Source: UBA7867 sp964579205 | Lineage (GTDB): Bacteria > Bacillota > Clostridia > Christensenellales > UBA1242 | Reading direction: 5' to 3' | Length of the DNA: 24,004 bases | Assembly: GCA_964579205.1 (NCBI GenBank) | Contig: CAZOFH010000014.1 | Span: 1 to 24,004, forward strand | In this document: piece after piece, positions 1 through 6,301 of the stretch | How positions within the stretch are numbered: position 1 is the first letter of the stretch | Layout of the letters: every line of letters begins with the position of its first letter | Position numbers and translations under genes: made by a program | The notes under the pieces: generated by a model | What the model saw: the letters and a program-made list of their open reading frames with translations, nothing else | Databases searched by the model: none | What the model was told of the DNA's origin: nothing

Positions 1-147
1 GCGATTGCTTTACATTATTATTGTAACTACTTTTTTCAAAAATATCAACTAATTTGAACCACTTTTTTAAAAATTTTTAAATTTTTTTTGTTTCTTTGCA
101 TTTTTGGGAGTGAAAACTGAGAGAATTTCGCCCAAAAGAATGAAACA

Positions 148-167
148 ACAATGCATTGTCGACAATG
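148..167. repeat. Overlapping short palindromes
   Basis: ACAATGCATTGT (148-159) is a perfect 12-bp palindrome, and CATTGTCGACAATG (154-167) is a perfect 14-bp palindrome overlapping it, so the motif CATTGT/ACAATG occurs three times in 20 bp. It could be an operator for an upstream gene outside the window or chance. Role unknown. Confidence 0.5.
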
Positions 168-182
168 TTATGTGCAAACAAA

Positions 183-231
183 TGCGGTATGGGGTTCGCT
201 CTGCTCACAGAGCCCACGGAGCGCGATGAAC
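183..231 (+). repeat. Dispersed GC-rich intergenic repeat, copy 1
   Basis: The core at 193-211 (GGTTCGCTCTGCTCACAGA) matches 20619-20637 at 18 of 19 positions, and the similarity extends to about 48 bp: TGCGG at the left end, CCACG in the middle, GAAC at the right end. Within this copy 198-203 and 208-213 form a perfect 6-bp hairpin with a CTCA loop. Both copies lie outside genes and in the same orientation. It is not a tRNA despite the GGTTCG string, because no acceptor stem or anticodon arm can be formed. Probably a small non-coding repeat family of this genome. Confidence 0.6.
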
Positions 232-304
232 TCCTCTGAATGACACTGCGGGGCTGCACCCCGAACCCGCAATAATCAAATTAATTGTGGCGTAGATCCC
301 CATA

Positions 305-388
305 GCGGCTTGCCGCAAGGCGCCCGCAGGGCGCCTGATGCGCCGAATGGCGCATAGTGCGTGCCGCAGCACGCACGCGGCAAGCCGC
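305..388. repeat. Array of five adjacent perfect inverted repeats (cloverleaf-capable)
   Basis: Read directly: 305-316 (GCGGC-TT-GCCGC); 318-325/329-336 with a 3-nt loop; 338-344/349-355 with loop GAAT; 357-364/369-376 with loop CGCA; 377-388 (GCGGC-AA-GCCGC). Only single bases (317, 337, 356) separate them. The first and last elements are also perfect reverse complements of each other over 12 bp, so the whole block can fold as a 12-bp stem closing a three-hairpin junction. All stems are perfect. Such density is not expected by chance. It may be a non-autonomous mobile palindromic element, a structured RNA or a protein-binding site; no protein gene is associated. Confidence 0.85.
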
Positions 389-561
389 CCCCGTCCCAAG
401 AACGCAGCGCTCAACAGACAGCGACACCCACACCCTGCTACTGCCACAGCCCACGCGCAGGCGAACACAACACAAATTTAACAATCCTTTCTAAATCCCC
501 CGCCAAACTAATATAATAATAAAGTGTTAATCCAATCAACGCAACAAACAAGGAGTAAATT

Positions 562-1278
562 ATGGTCATCAGTCCTATCATAGTATTTTGGGTCACAATC
601 GCACTCGCGGCCCTGCCCGTCATCGAACTGCGCGGCGCGATGCCTCTCGGGATGAGTAGCGCGATTTGGGGTGATCGCGCCCTAAGCCTTGGCGAAAGCG
701 CTCTCGCCAGCGTCATAGGCGGAATATTGGGATGCTTTGTAGTGGTGACCGTTTTCCTCCCGCTCAAAAAATTACTCTACAAAAACAAGTATTGCAAAAA
801 ATTCTTTGACCATTTCGAAATCAAGGCAAATGAGCAAATTGAGCGGTTTTTGAGCAAAAAACAGCGAAAAAACGCAAAAAATCGCACGAAAAGCACCCAA
901 AATGCCAGTACTACGCACAGCACAGTACCTCACACAATTCAATTCCCCACACCCCAAAAAGCAAAAGACAACACCTTTTGGCGCTGCTCGTTTGTGTTTT
1001 TGTTTTGCGCAGCGCCGCTCCCCTTTACGGGCGTTTGGAGCGCGGGTGCGTTGTGCAGTTTACTCAATATCAGCTACTTCCCTAGCGTACTAACTCTCAT
1101 TTTAGCCAACCTAATAGGCAGCGGAATGGTGACGATTTTTTGCTGGTTATTCCAAAGTTATATTGATTTGATACTGACGATTATGGCAATAATTTTGATA
1201 CTCATCGCCCTCTATTACGCCGCGAAAATTCTCACCTCCAAGACCAAGAAAAAGGATAATTCGACTTTTTGCGACTAA
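562..1278 (+). CDS. Small multidrug export (COG2426/PF06695-type) membrane protein
   Basis: A 238-residue integral membrane protein. The N-terminal half carries LPVIELRGAMPLG (about residues 18-30), the hallmark of the Sm_multidrug_ex family, and the second half carries PLPFTGVWSAGA (about 150-161), its second re-entrant-like motif. Hydrophobic segments lie near 1-20, 45-68, 140-165, 170-198 and 203-225. The family name implies drug export, but transport is poorly established, so I would not assign a substrate. Unusual: the two motif halves are separated by a roughly 70-residue Lys/Asn/Thr/Gln-rich loop (about 70-140), making the protein longer than the roughly 150-170 residues I expect for the family. 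The start is set by AAGGAG six bases upstream. The next gene has its own promoter. Confidence 0.8.
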   Translation: MVISPIIVFWVTIALAALPVIELRGAMPLGMSSAIWGDRALSLGESALASVIGGILGCFVVVTVFLPLKKLLYKNKYCKKFFDHFEIKANEQIERFLSKKQRKNAKNRTKSTQNASTTHSTVPHTIQFPTPQKAKDNTFWRCSFVFLFCAAPLPFTGVWSAGALCSLLNISYFPSVLTLILANLIGSGMVTIFCWLFQSYIDLILTIMAIILILIALYYAAKILTSKTKKKDNSTFCD

Positions 1279-1282
1279 ATAA

Positions 1283-1311
1283 TTGAAGTATCTATAATAA
1301 TATGATATAAT
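1283..1311 (+). promoter_or_regulatory. Promoter for the CPBP protease pair
   Basis: TTGAAG (1283-1288), a 17-bp spacer and a perfect TATAAT (1306-1311). Transcription would start near 1318. It gives a roughly 75-nt leader holding a GC-rich stretch (1325-1372) with a hairpin CGAGC-CCAC-GCTCG and possible outer GCGCC/GGCGC pairing. Confidence 0.7.
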
Positions 1312-1396
1312 AATATTGTCAAAAAGCGCCCGTCGCGGATGCCGAGCCCACGCTCGTTGCGTCACAGCGGCGCAAAAAATAATATAAAAGGAAACT

Positions 1397-2386
1397 ATGC
1401 AGAAAGAAAAATTTGAATATCCGCAAGGGGTACACGGATGCGAATGGGCGTTGATTGCGCCGATTGCCGCCAGCCTGCTATTCGCTTTGATTGGGTCGAT
1501 TTACTGCTCAATCGGCGGTTTGCCAGCCGAATCGCTCCAAGGCAATGCAATTTTTATGACTTTGTCGAGCGTCGGCACCGAACTCAGTTTTTTGCTCACC
1601 GCCCTACTCATCGCTAGACACGCGCGCACCAATTATTTCTCGAGTGCCGGGCTCAAAAGGGTTTCTCCGTGGTGGACATATGCTGGTGCAATCATCCTCA
1701 GCATCATAGTGCTACTACTGCTCAACCCGATTATCAACTGCTGGCAATATTTCTTGCAAAGCGTCGGGCACAGCGGCGGCACGCTGCCTTTCGAGATAAA
1801 CTCGGTCGGCACACTATTTTTAGGGATTTTATTTTTCGCACTAATCCCCGCAATTTGTGAAGAATCGCTCTTTCGTGGAGTGATTTTGAATGGACTTAAG
1901 AAAAGAGGGCTCATCGTATCCATCGGCGCAAGTGCAGCATTTTTTAGCATAATGCATATGAATTTGCTGCAATTTCCGTACACTTTTCTACTCGGCATCG
2001 CGCTAGGGCTAGTGGTATATTTTACCCAAAATCTATGGCTCAGCATTATCATTCACTTCGTCAACAATGCGTCCGTACTAATCATCGGATTTTTGAGCAA
2101 TAGCGAAGTCTATACTTTCGTATGGACAGACATTTTGTGGGGCATCGGCGGGCTAATCGTATTCGGAATTTTGATTTATTTGCTATATTTGCTACTAAAA
2201 AAGCAATTTTCTGCAAAAAATAACGCTATTGAGCAGGATATTTGCACTACAGCGCAGCAATCACCAACAGACGGTGCCGGCCGCCCGCAAGACGGGCGCG
2301 CGCGTATAAAAATGTGGATTGCACCTGCTTTTATGGCTTTTGCGTGCATTTTAATTAGTATTTTAGGTGGATTTGGTATATTATGA
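1397..2386 (+). CDS. CPBP family intramembrane metalloprotease (first of a pair)
   Basis: A 329-residue polytopic membrane protein of the CPBP/CAAX-protease-like family (PF02517, Abi). All conserved motifs are present: EESLFRG (about residues 155-161, the EExxxR metal/catalytic motif), FFSIMHMN (the FxxxH motif) and HFVNNAS (the HxxxN motif). Several hydrophobic segments precede the core and one closes the protein. Between the core and the last helix is a hydrophilic stretch encoded by a GC-rich segment containing a 6-bp hairpin (2282-2287/2293-2298), perhaps a small in-frame insertion. Relatives cleave prenylated or other membrane proteins, or act in peptide maturation and bacteriocin immunity. 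No bacteriocin or pheromone gene is visible here, so the substrate is unknown. The start follows an AAAGGA site. Its TGA overlaps the next ATG (ATGA), implying translational coupling. Confidence 0.88.
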   Translation: MQKEKFEYPQGVHGCEWALIAPIAASLLFALIGSIYCSIGGLPAESLQGNAIFMTLSSVGTELSFLLTALLIARHARTNYFSSAGLKRVSPWWTYAGAIILSIIVLLLLNPIINCWQYFLQSVGHSGGTLPFEINSVGTLFLGILFFALIPAICEESLFRGVILNGLKKRGLIVSIGASAAFFSIMHMNLLQFPYTFLLGIALGLVVYFTQNLWLSIIIHFVNNASVLIIGFLSNSEVYTFVWTDILWGIGGLIVFGILIYLLYLLLKKQFSAKNNAIEQDICTTAQQSPTDGAGRPQDGRARIKMWIAPAFMAFACILISILGGFGIL

Positions 2387-3558
2387 AATTCGTAATCAAA
2401 AACAAAAAAATTTTTTATGCGGGGCTCGTGTACTTCCTCTGCATCCTACTATTTATCGGGTTCAGGATACTGTGGGGGGCGGGAATTTTCGGCGACATCG
2501 ACCCGATTATCAGCGACCTATTGTTTAGCGGTTGCATTCAAATTCTCACCCTCACCCTGCTCCCATTCTTTTTATACAAACTGCTAACCAAGCAATCGTT
2601 TAAAGAAGTGGCAAATAGTTTCTTTTTTAAGAAAATCGACTACAAAACCGTTCTTTACTCGATTTTTACTGGTATTTTGGTATATATTATCATCATTTTT
2701 GTATCAAGTTCTTGGACAACAATCCTCGCGCTGTTCGGCTACAATCCAAGTAGCGCCACGGCTACGAGCAACCTGCCAGTATGGCTCGCATTCCTGCTCT
2801 CTATCGTCAGCACTTGCCTACTCCCTGGGTTCGGAGAGGAATTGGCGCACCGCGGAATGTCACTCGGCACGCTGAAAGGCAACGGTTTGGCGCGCGCAAT
2901 CATATTCTCGGCGCTGCTTTTTGCACTCGCTCACCTAAACATCGCTCAGGCGGGATACGCCTTTGTCGTTGGGTTGATTTTGGGCAGCGTCACCGTCGTT
3001 TCTCGCAGTATATTCCCTGCGATGATTATCCACGCAACCTCGAATTTCTGCTCGGTTTACCTCAGTTATGCCGAGCCAAACGGCTGGTTTTTGGGCGGCA
3101 CTGTCGAATCGTTCGCCAATTTTATCACCAACAACTGGGTCGCTGGAATAATCGTAAGTCTCATTCTCTTGACTGTCGTATTTGTGCTCTTGATGTTTAT
3201 GCTTGTCAAATTTTGCAAGCGAACGAGAGCCAACCACTTTGAGGCATTCTGTCGCAAACTTTACGAGGATACAAAGGGCACACCGATAGCGGAACAAATA
3301 CGTTTTGATGACAAAATTTTTATGTTCAACCTATTCAGTCAGGCTATGGCAAAAGACCTCAAGCAGAAACTAGACAGCGGCGCAATCCCTGTTGAGCAAC
3401 TGGAGGCCGGCACGACTGCTCACCCATTCCGCGCAATGCTCAATAGCGAACTCGACACTTATTCAAAGCCGCATAATCTCGACTACCTATTCTACTACAT
3501 TACGATTTTTATGGCGGGAGTGGTCACGATTATCACTATGATTTGGGGGATTTTATAA
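2383..3558 (+). CDS. CPBP family intramembrane metalloprotease with C-terminal extension (second of a pair)
   Basis: A 391-residue membrane protein starting in the ATGA overlap of the previous gene. The CPBP motifs are intact: GEELAHRG (about residues 155-162), FALAHLN (about 184-190) and HATSNF (about 217-222). After the protease core and a further hydrophobic segment (about 248-272) it has a cytosolic stretch of about 95 residues beginning CKRTRANHFEAF, rich in charged residues, and then one last hydrophobic segment ending the protein. I do not recognise the extension. The two proteases share motifs but little other sequence by eye, so they are old paralogues rather than a fresh duplication; a joint or heteromeric function is possible (inference). 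An intrinsic terminator lies about 80 bp downstream. Confidence 0.87.
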   Translation: MKFVIKNKKIFYAGLVYFLCILLFIGFRILWGAGIFGDIDPIISDLLFSGCIQILTLTLLPFFLYKLLTKQSFKEVANSFFFKKIDYKTVLYSIFTGILVYIIIIFVSSSWTTILALFGYNPSSATATSNLPVWLAFLLSIVSTCLLPGFGEELAHRGMSLGTLKGNGLARAIIFSALLFALAHLNIAQAGYAFVVGLILGSVTVVSRSIFPAMIIHATSNFCSVYLSYAEPNGWFLGGTVESFANFITNNWVAGIIVSLILLTVVFVLLMFMLVKFCKRTRANHFEAFCRKLYEDTKGTPIAEQIRFDDKIFMFNLFSQAMAKDLKQKLDSGAIPVEQLEAGTTAHPFRAMLNSELDTYSKPHNLDYLFYYITIFMAGVVTIITMIWGIL

Positions 3559-3639
3559 GGCAAATAACACGCAATATTATCCCAAAAAGAATTATTAATA
3601 ACCCAAAATAAACTATAATTACAAAGATAAAAACACAAG

Positions 3640-3667
3640 AAAACGACCAAAATCGGTCGTTTTTTAT
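3640..3667 (+). terminator. Intrinsic terminator after the CPBP protease pair
   Basis: Stem AAAACGACC/GGTCGTTTT (3640-3648 and 3655-3663) with a 6-nt loop, running into a T tract on the plus strand. Confidence 0.85.
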
Positions 3668-3785
3668 TAAAAATTAGCAGGCTTTGCGCATTATTTTTGA
3701 TTTTTGCGCATTTTCTTGGTATTTTTTTACTTATTTTTTGCGTATTTTCGGGGTAATTATTTTATGAATTTATTTTTAAGTTTTT

Positions 3786-3907
3786 TTGATAATATTAGAT
3801 TGATTCTTTATGCTACGATAAGTCAAAAAACTTCAGTACTTTTGATATAAAATCAACTGTTATTCTTGCATTAAATATCATTTTTTTAGTAATTATTTAA
3901 TGTTTTT
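3786..3907 (+). ncRNA. Possible small RNA unit (promoter plus hairpin)
   Basis: TTGATA (3786-3791), 17-bp spacer, TATGCT (3809-3814). Transcription from about 3821 would run to a hairpin with arms 3869-3876 and 3895-3902 followed by TTTTTA, giving an RNA of about 85 nt with no open frame of note. Promoter-like matches are common in AT-rich DNA and the hairpin is AT-only, so this is weak. Confidence 0.2.
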
Positions 3908-3958
3908 ACGATATTTTTTGCTATTTATTTTGTATTTTTTGATTATTTTTTTATAGAA

Positions 3959-5434
3959 TTAATTTTTTAGCCTTGCGAGTGCAGAATTCAATCTAATCAG
4001 AGTCTCACTCTTGCCCAAAATTTGCATAATTTCGGTAGCGCCACCTACGGTCACGGTTCGCCCAGAGAGTGCTACACGGATGACCCACATTACAGAAATT
4101 GGCTTTGCATCCAAATCAGTCCCGACTTGCGCCAACTGCTCAAAAAGGTAGTCATTGTGCCAATCACCCAACTCGACATTTTGAAGTTTTGCGAGCGCCG
4201 TCTCAAGAATTTGCTGAGCGTTTTGCGAATTTGTTTTCTTTTTATCATTAAACAACAGCGATATATCAAACTCCTCTAAGCACTGAAAAAACTCGATTTT
4301 TTCACCGATTTCACCGAAAGTTTGGATACGCGGCTGCAAAATTTCACATAGTTTATCCACATCATAGACATCGCGGGTGAGCGTGTTTTCGATATATGGC
4401 ATCGCTTTTTTGCGGAACTCCGCAGGCGTCATTTTCAGAATATATTGGCTGTTCATCCACTTCAATTTATCATAATCAAAAATCGCAGCAGACTTGCGGA
4501 TATCATCAGGCAAAAAGACTTCGGTCAATTCTTTCAACGAATAAATCTCGCGGTCGCTATCCCCCGGGTGCCAACCCAAGAGTGCAATATAATTCACAAT
4601 CGCTTCAGGCAGATACCCCTGCTCAATCAAATCAGCAAAAGACACCGCGCCGTGACGCTTTGAAAGTTTGCTTATCTTTCCCTCGGCATCCTTACCCATT
4701 ATCAGCGGCAAATGGTAGTACTCAGGCAACTCAAATTCCAAATCATTGTGCAACTGCACATACTGTGGTGTACTGATGATATACTCATTCCCTCGCAAAA
4801 CGTGAGTCACCCCCATCAAATGGTCATCGATTACATGAGCAAAGTTGTAGGTCGGCATTCCGTCAGACTTGATAAGAATAATATCGTGCAAATTCTTGTT
4901 TTCAACTGAAATTTCACCAAAAACGTGGTCAAAATAGGTAGTAATGCCCGTTTTGTTGACTTTGTGGCGAATGACATAACTCTTTTTCTGCGCCAACAAC
5001 TCAGCTACCTGCTCTGAGTTCAAGCCTCTGCAAGGGTCGACAATATCCATTTCTGCCGTCGAATTCTCATCAAAATCAGTAGAATGAGGCTCTTTTTTAT
5101 CACAAAAACAGTAATAAGCCTTGCCCTCGCGCACCAATTTTTCCGCATACTCGAGATAAATCGCCTTGCGCGCGCTCTGCCTGTACGGACCGTGACCACC
5201 ATCGCGGTCAGGGCCCTCATCATAGTCAAGCCCAGCCGTCCTCAGTGTCTCAAAAATCACCTCTTCCGCCCCTGCGACATAACGGTTTTGGTCAGTATCC
5301 TCAATTCTCACGATAAATTTACCCCCGTTTGAACGCGCCACCAAATACGCATACAGAGCGGTGCGGAGGTTCCCAATGTGCATATAGCCCGTTGGACTAG
5401 GCGCAAAACGCGACACAACTTGTTTTTTCTCCAT
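3959..5434 (-). CDS. gltX: Glutamyl-tRNA synthetase
   Basis: Charges tRNA-Glu with glutamate in the cytosol (class I aminoacyl-tRNA synthetase). The protein is 491 residues, normal for the family. It begins RFAPSPTGYMHIGN (the HIGH motif is HIGN near residue 19), has CFC near 106 and a later Cys near 130 that could bind zinc, a WHPGDSD segment, and KLSKRHG as the KMSKS loop near residue 250; the C-terminal anticodon-binding helical domain is complete. The frame is open further upstream, but the ATG at 5434 is chosen because AAGGAG lies six bases before it and the conserved sequence starts just after. It has its own strong promoter in the 87-bp gap to the upstream ferritin-like gene. No T-box fits in such a short leader. 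Whether it also makes Glu-tRNA-Gln cannot be told from this window. Confidence 0.97.
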   Translation of the reverse strand: MEKKQVVSRFAPSPTGYMHIGNLRTALYAYLVARSNGGKFIVRIEDTDQNRYVAGAEEVIFETLRTAGLDYDEGPDRDGGHGPYRQSARKAIYLEYAEKLVREGKAYYCFCDKKEPHSTDFDENSTAEMDIVDPCRGLNSEQVAELLAQKKSYVIRHKVNKTGITTYFDHVFGEISVENKNLHDIILIKSDGMPTYNFAHVIDDHLMGVTHVLRGNEYIISTPQYVQLHNDLEFELPEYYHLPLIMGKDAEGKISKLSKRHGAVSFADLIEQGYLPEAIVNYIALLGWHPGDSDREIYSLKELTEVFLPDDIRKSAAIFDYDKLKWMNSQYILKMTPAEFRKKAMPYIENTLTRDVYDVDKLCEILQPRIQTFGEIGEKIEFFQCLEEFDISLLFNDKKKTNSQNAQQILETALAKLQNVELGDWHNDYLFEQLAQVGTDLDAKPISVMWVIRVALSGRTVTVGGATEIMQILGKSETLIRLNSALARLKN

Positions 5435-5462
5435 ATTTGTCTCCTTAATAAAAATCTCGATA

Positions 5463-5491
5463 ATTATAGCACTGTTGCCGCCATTTTGCAA
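5463..5491 (-). promoter_or_regulatory. Promoter of gltX
   Basis: On the minus strand TTGCAA (5491-5486), 17-bp spacer, TATAAT (5468-5463), with TG one base before the -10 (extended -10). It leaves a leader of about 25 nt. Confidence 0.8.
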
Positions 5492-5521
5492 GGATTTGCG
5501 CGGATAAAAAGAAAAAGGGCG

Positions 5522-5812
5522 TCACATTCCCGATTCGCGCATAATGTTTTCTACTTCTTGCTGCCCCTCTCTCAATTTTTGCAATTCAGTCGGGTCAAGC
5601 GTGTGTAATAGCGTCAAAAGTTCCCCGACGTGTGTCCGCTCCTCATTCATAATATCTGTCCAAACGGCGCGCGCGAGTTGATTATCAGTCGAAGCAATGT
5701 GCTCGCTATATTGATTGACAGCATCCAACTCCCCCATCAAGTCTTTTCTAATTGCTTCTTTCAATTCAGATTTGCTAAAATATTTTTGTTGTGCAAATAT
5801 TTCGTCACGCAT
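5522..5812 (-). CDS. Short ferritin-like protein of the encapsulated-ferritin (EncFtn) type
   Basis: A 96-residue soluble protein predicted as a helical hairpin. Two iron-binding-like helices are visible: GELDAVNQYSEHI (Glu28) and NEERTHVGELLTLL (Glu57/Glu58, His61). The spacing and flanking residues resemble encapsulated ferritins, where one Glu plus an ExxH pair per subunit build a di-iron ferroxidase site at a dimer interface. This is family knowledge plus a comparison from memory. Longer ferritins carry two such pairs in one chain; this one has a single pair, so it must oligomerise to work. The C-terminus (ending IMRESGM) lacks a recognisable encapsulin cargo tail, and no encapsulin gene is in the window. 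The start is set by a strong AGGAGG six bases before the ATG at 5812, although the frame is open to 5887. A 24-bp dyad lies upstream. Alternative: generic rubrerythrin-like protein. Confidence 0.75.
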   Translation of the reverse strand: MRDEIFAQQKYFSKSELKEAIRKDLMGELDAVNQYSEHIASTDNQLARAVWTDIMNEERTHVGELLTLLHTLDPTELQKLREGQQEVENIMRESGM

Positions 5813-5840
5813 AAAATCCCTCCTAATATACATATATTTA

Positions 5841-5864
5841 TGAACAAATCTCAATTTTTGTTCA
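5841..5864. promoter_or_regulatory. Perfect dyad upstream of the ferritin-like gene (candidate operator)
   Basis: TGAACAAA (5841-5848) and TTTGTTCA (5857-5864) form a perfect 8-bp inverted repeat with an 8-bp centre, 29 bp upstream of the ATG at 5812 and so within its likely promoter or leader. It does not match the Fur or PerR consensus I know. The RNA form would be a hairpin just before the ribosome binding site. Confidence 0.45.
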
Positions 5865-5892
5865 ATTTTTAATAAAAAATGCCTCATTTTGA

Positions 5893-5921
5893 TTGATTTT
5901 TTACCGTTTTATCTATATACT
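5893..5921 (+). promoter_or_regulatory. Promoter of the small membrane protein gene
   Basis: TTGATT (5893-5898), 17-bp spacer, TATACT (5916-5921), with the ribosome site GGAGG about 15 bp downstream. Transcription is divergent from the ferritin-like gene. Confidence 0.6.
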
Positions 5922-5947
5922 AGTAATATAAAATTTGGAGGTATGCT

Positions 5948-6253
5948 ATGATAGGTAAGGCTGTTAGCAAAGTTTTGAGCATTGTAAACAAAGTTTTGGC
6001 TTTCGCTGTGATTCTGACTTATGCTTTGTTTGCAATCAATCTGAAATGGACATTTATTACTAACGACACCATTCTCAACATTCTAGAGGTCATTATGCAC
6101 TATGGGCCATTGGTAATCTGCTCTCTAGTATTGTTGGAGTTCGCGCTAAAACGCAATTTAATTATAAAAATTGTAGTTATTGCAATTATCGCGATCGCAA
6201 TCATCTTTCAATTCTTCCCTGACACATTCAACTGGGTTGTGGGCAAATTCTAA
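5948..6253 (+). CDS. Small membrane protein of unknown function
   Basis: A 101-residue protein with three hydrophobic segments (about 12-32, 47-66 and 73-95), the last being an almost pure Ile/Val/Ala run. The N-terminus is short with two Lys residues and a Lys-Arg pair lies between helices two and three, which suggests a cytosolic loop there. I recognise no family. GGAGG six bases before the ATG, a good promoter and a terminator directly behind it show it is a real monocistronic gene. It stands divergent from a ferritin-like gene, but nothing in the sequence ties the two functionally. Confidence 0.75.
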   Translation: MIGKAVSKVLSIVNKVLAFAVILTYALFAINLKWTFITNDTILNILEVIMHYGPLVICSLVLLEFALKRNLIIKIVVIAIIAIAIIFQFFPDTFNWVVGKF

Positions 6254-6258
6254 AAAAT

Positions 6259-6300
6259 ACCGCAGAACGGGCACGCAAATCGCACACCGCAAACTGCGGT
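6259..6300. terminator. Bidirectional terminator between convergent genes
   Basis: ACCGCAG (6259-6265) pairs with CTGCGGT (6294-6300). On the plus strand a tighter hairpin ACCGCA-AAC-TGCGGT (6286-6300) leads into TTTATTTTTT. On the minus strand the long-range stem is followed by ATTTTTTA (6258 downward). It serves the small membrane protein gene and, from the other side, the split glmU operon; its plus-strand T tract overlaps the 3' end of the latter. Confidence 0.7.
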
Positions 6301-6301
6301 T

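Larger units (their letters stand above)
1..561. other. Gene-free region with AT-rich left part and GC-rich palindromic island
   Basis: No credible coding sequence. Positions 1-180 are AT-rich and contain overlapping short palindromes at 148-167. Positions 183-480 are much richer in GC than the flanks and hold a dispersed repeat copy (183-231), a small perfect hairpin (arms 249-253 and 259-263) and a dense array of inverted repeats (305-388). Open frames on the minus strand across the island encode low-complexity Arg/Ala/Cys-rich peptides that follow from the GC-rich palindromes, so I treat them as spurious. Just before the first gene there is a TATAAT at 512-517 (+) but only a poor -35 match. 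Confidence 0.7.
3559..3958. other. AT-rich gene-free region between convergent transcription units
   Basis: Roughly 400 bp without a credible gene. It contains the terminator of the upstream protease pair (3640-3667), several repeats of TTTTGCGCATT-like strings near 3680-3745, a promoter-like pair on the plus strand (3786-3814) and an AT-rich hairpin with perfect 8-bp arms (3869-3876/3895-3902) followed by T5. Confidence 0.6.

Noticed and set aside
193..211. GGTTCG string suggesting a tRNA T-arm
   Set aside because: No acceptor stem, anticodon arm or CCA context; explained as a dispersed repeat.
205..484. Two overlapping minus-strand frames in the GC-rich island
   Set aside because: Cys/Arg/Ala-rich translations of the palindromic array; no ribosome site, no recognisable domain.
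1397..3558. Bacteriocin locus (CPBP proteins as immunity)
   Set aside because: No small leader-peptide gene or exporter next to the pair; the family alone does not show this.
5435..5491. Extended N-terminus of gltX
   Set aside because: Overlaps the gltX promoter; the ribosome site and conserved start support 5434.
5435..5521. T-box leader for gltX, and likewise for aspS
   Set aside because: Leaders of about 25-30 nt leave no room for a T-box.
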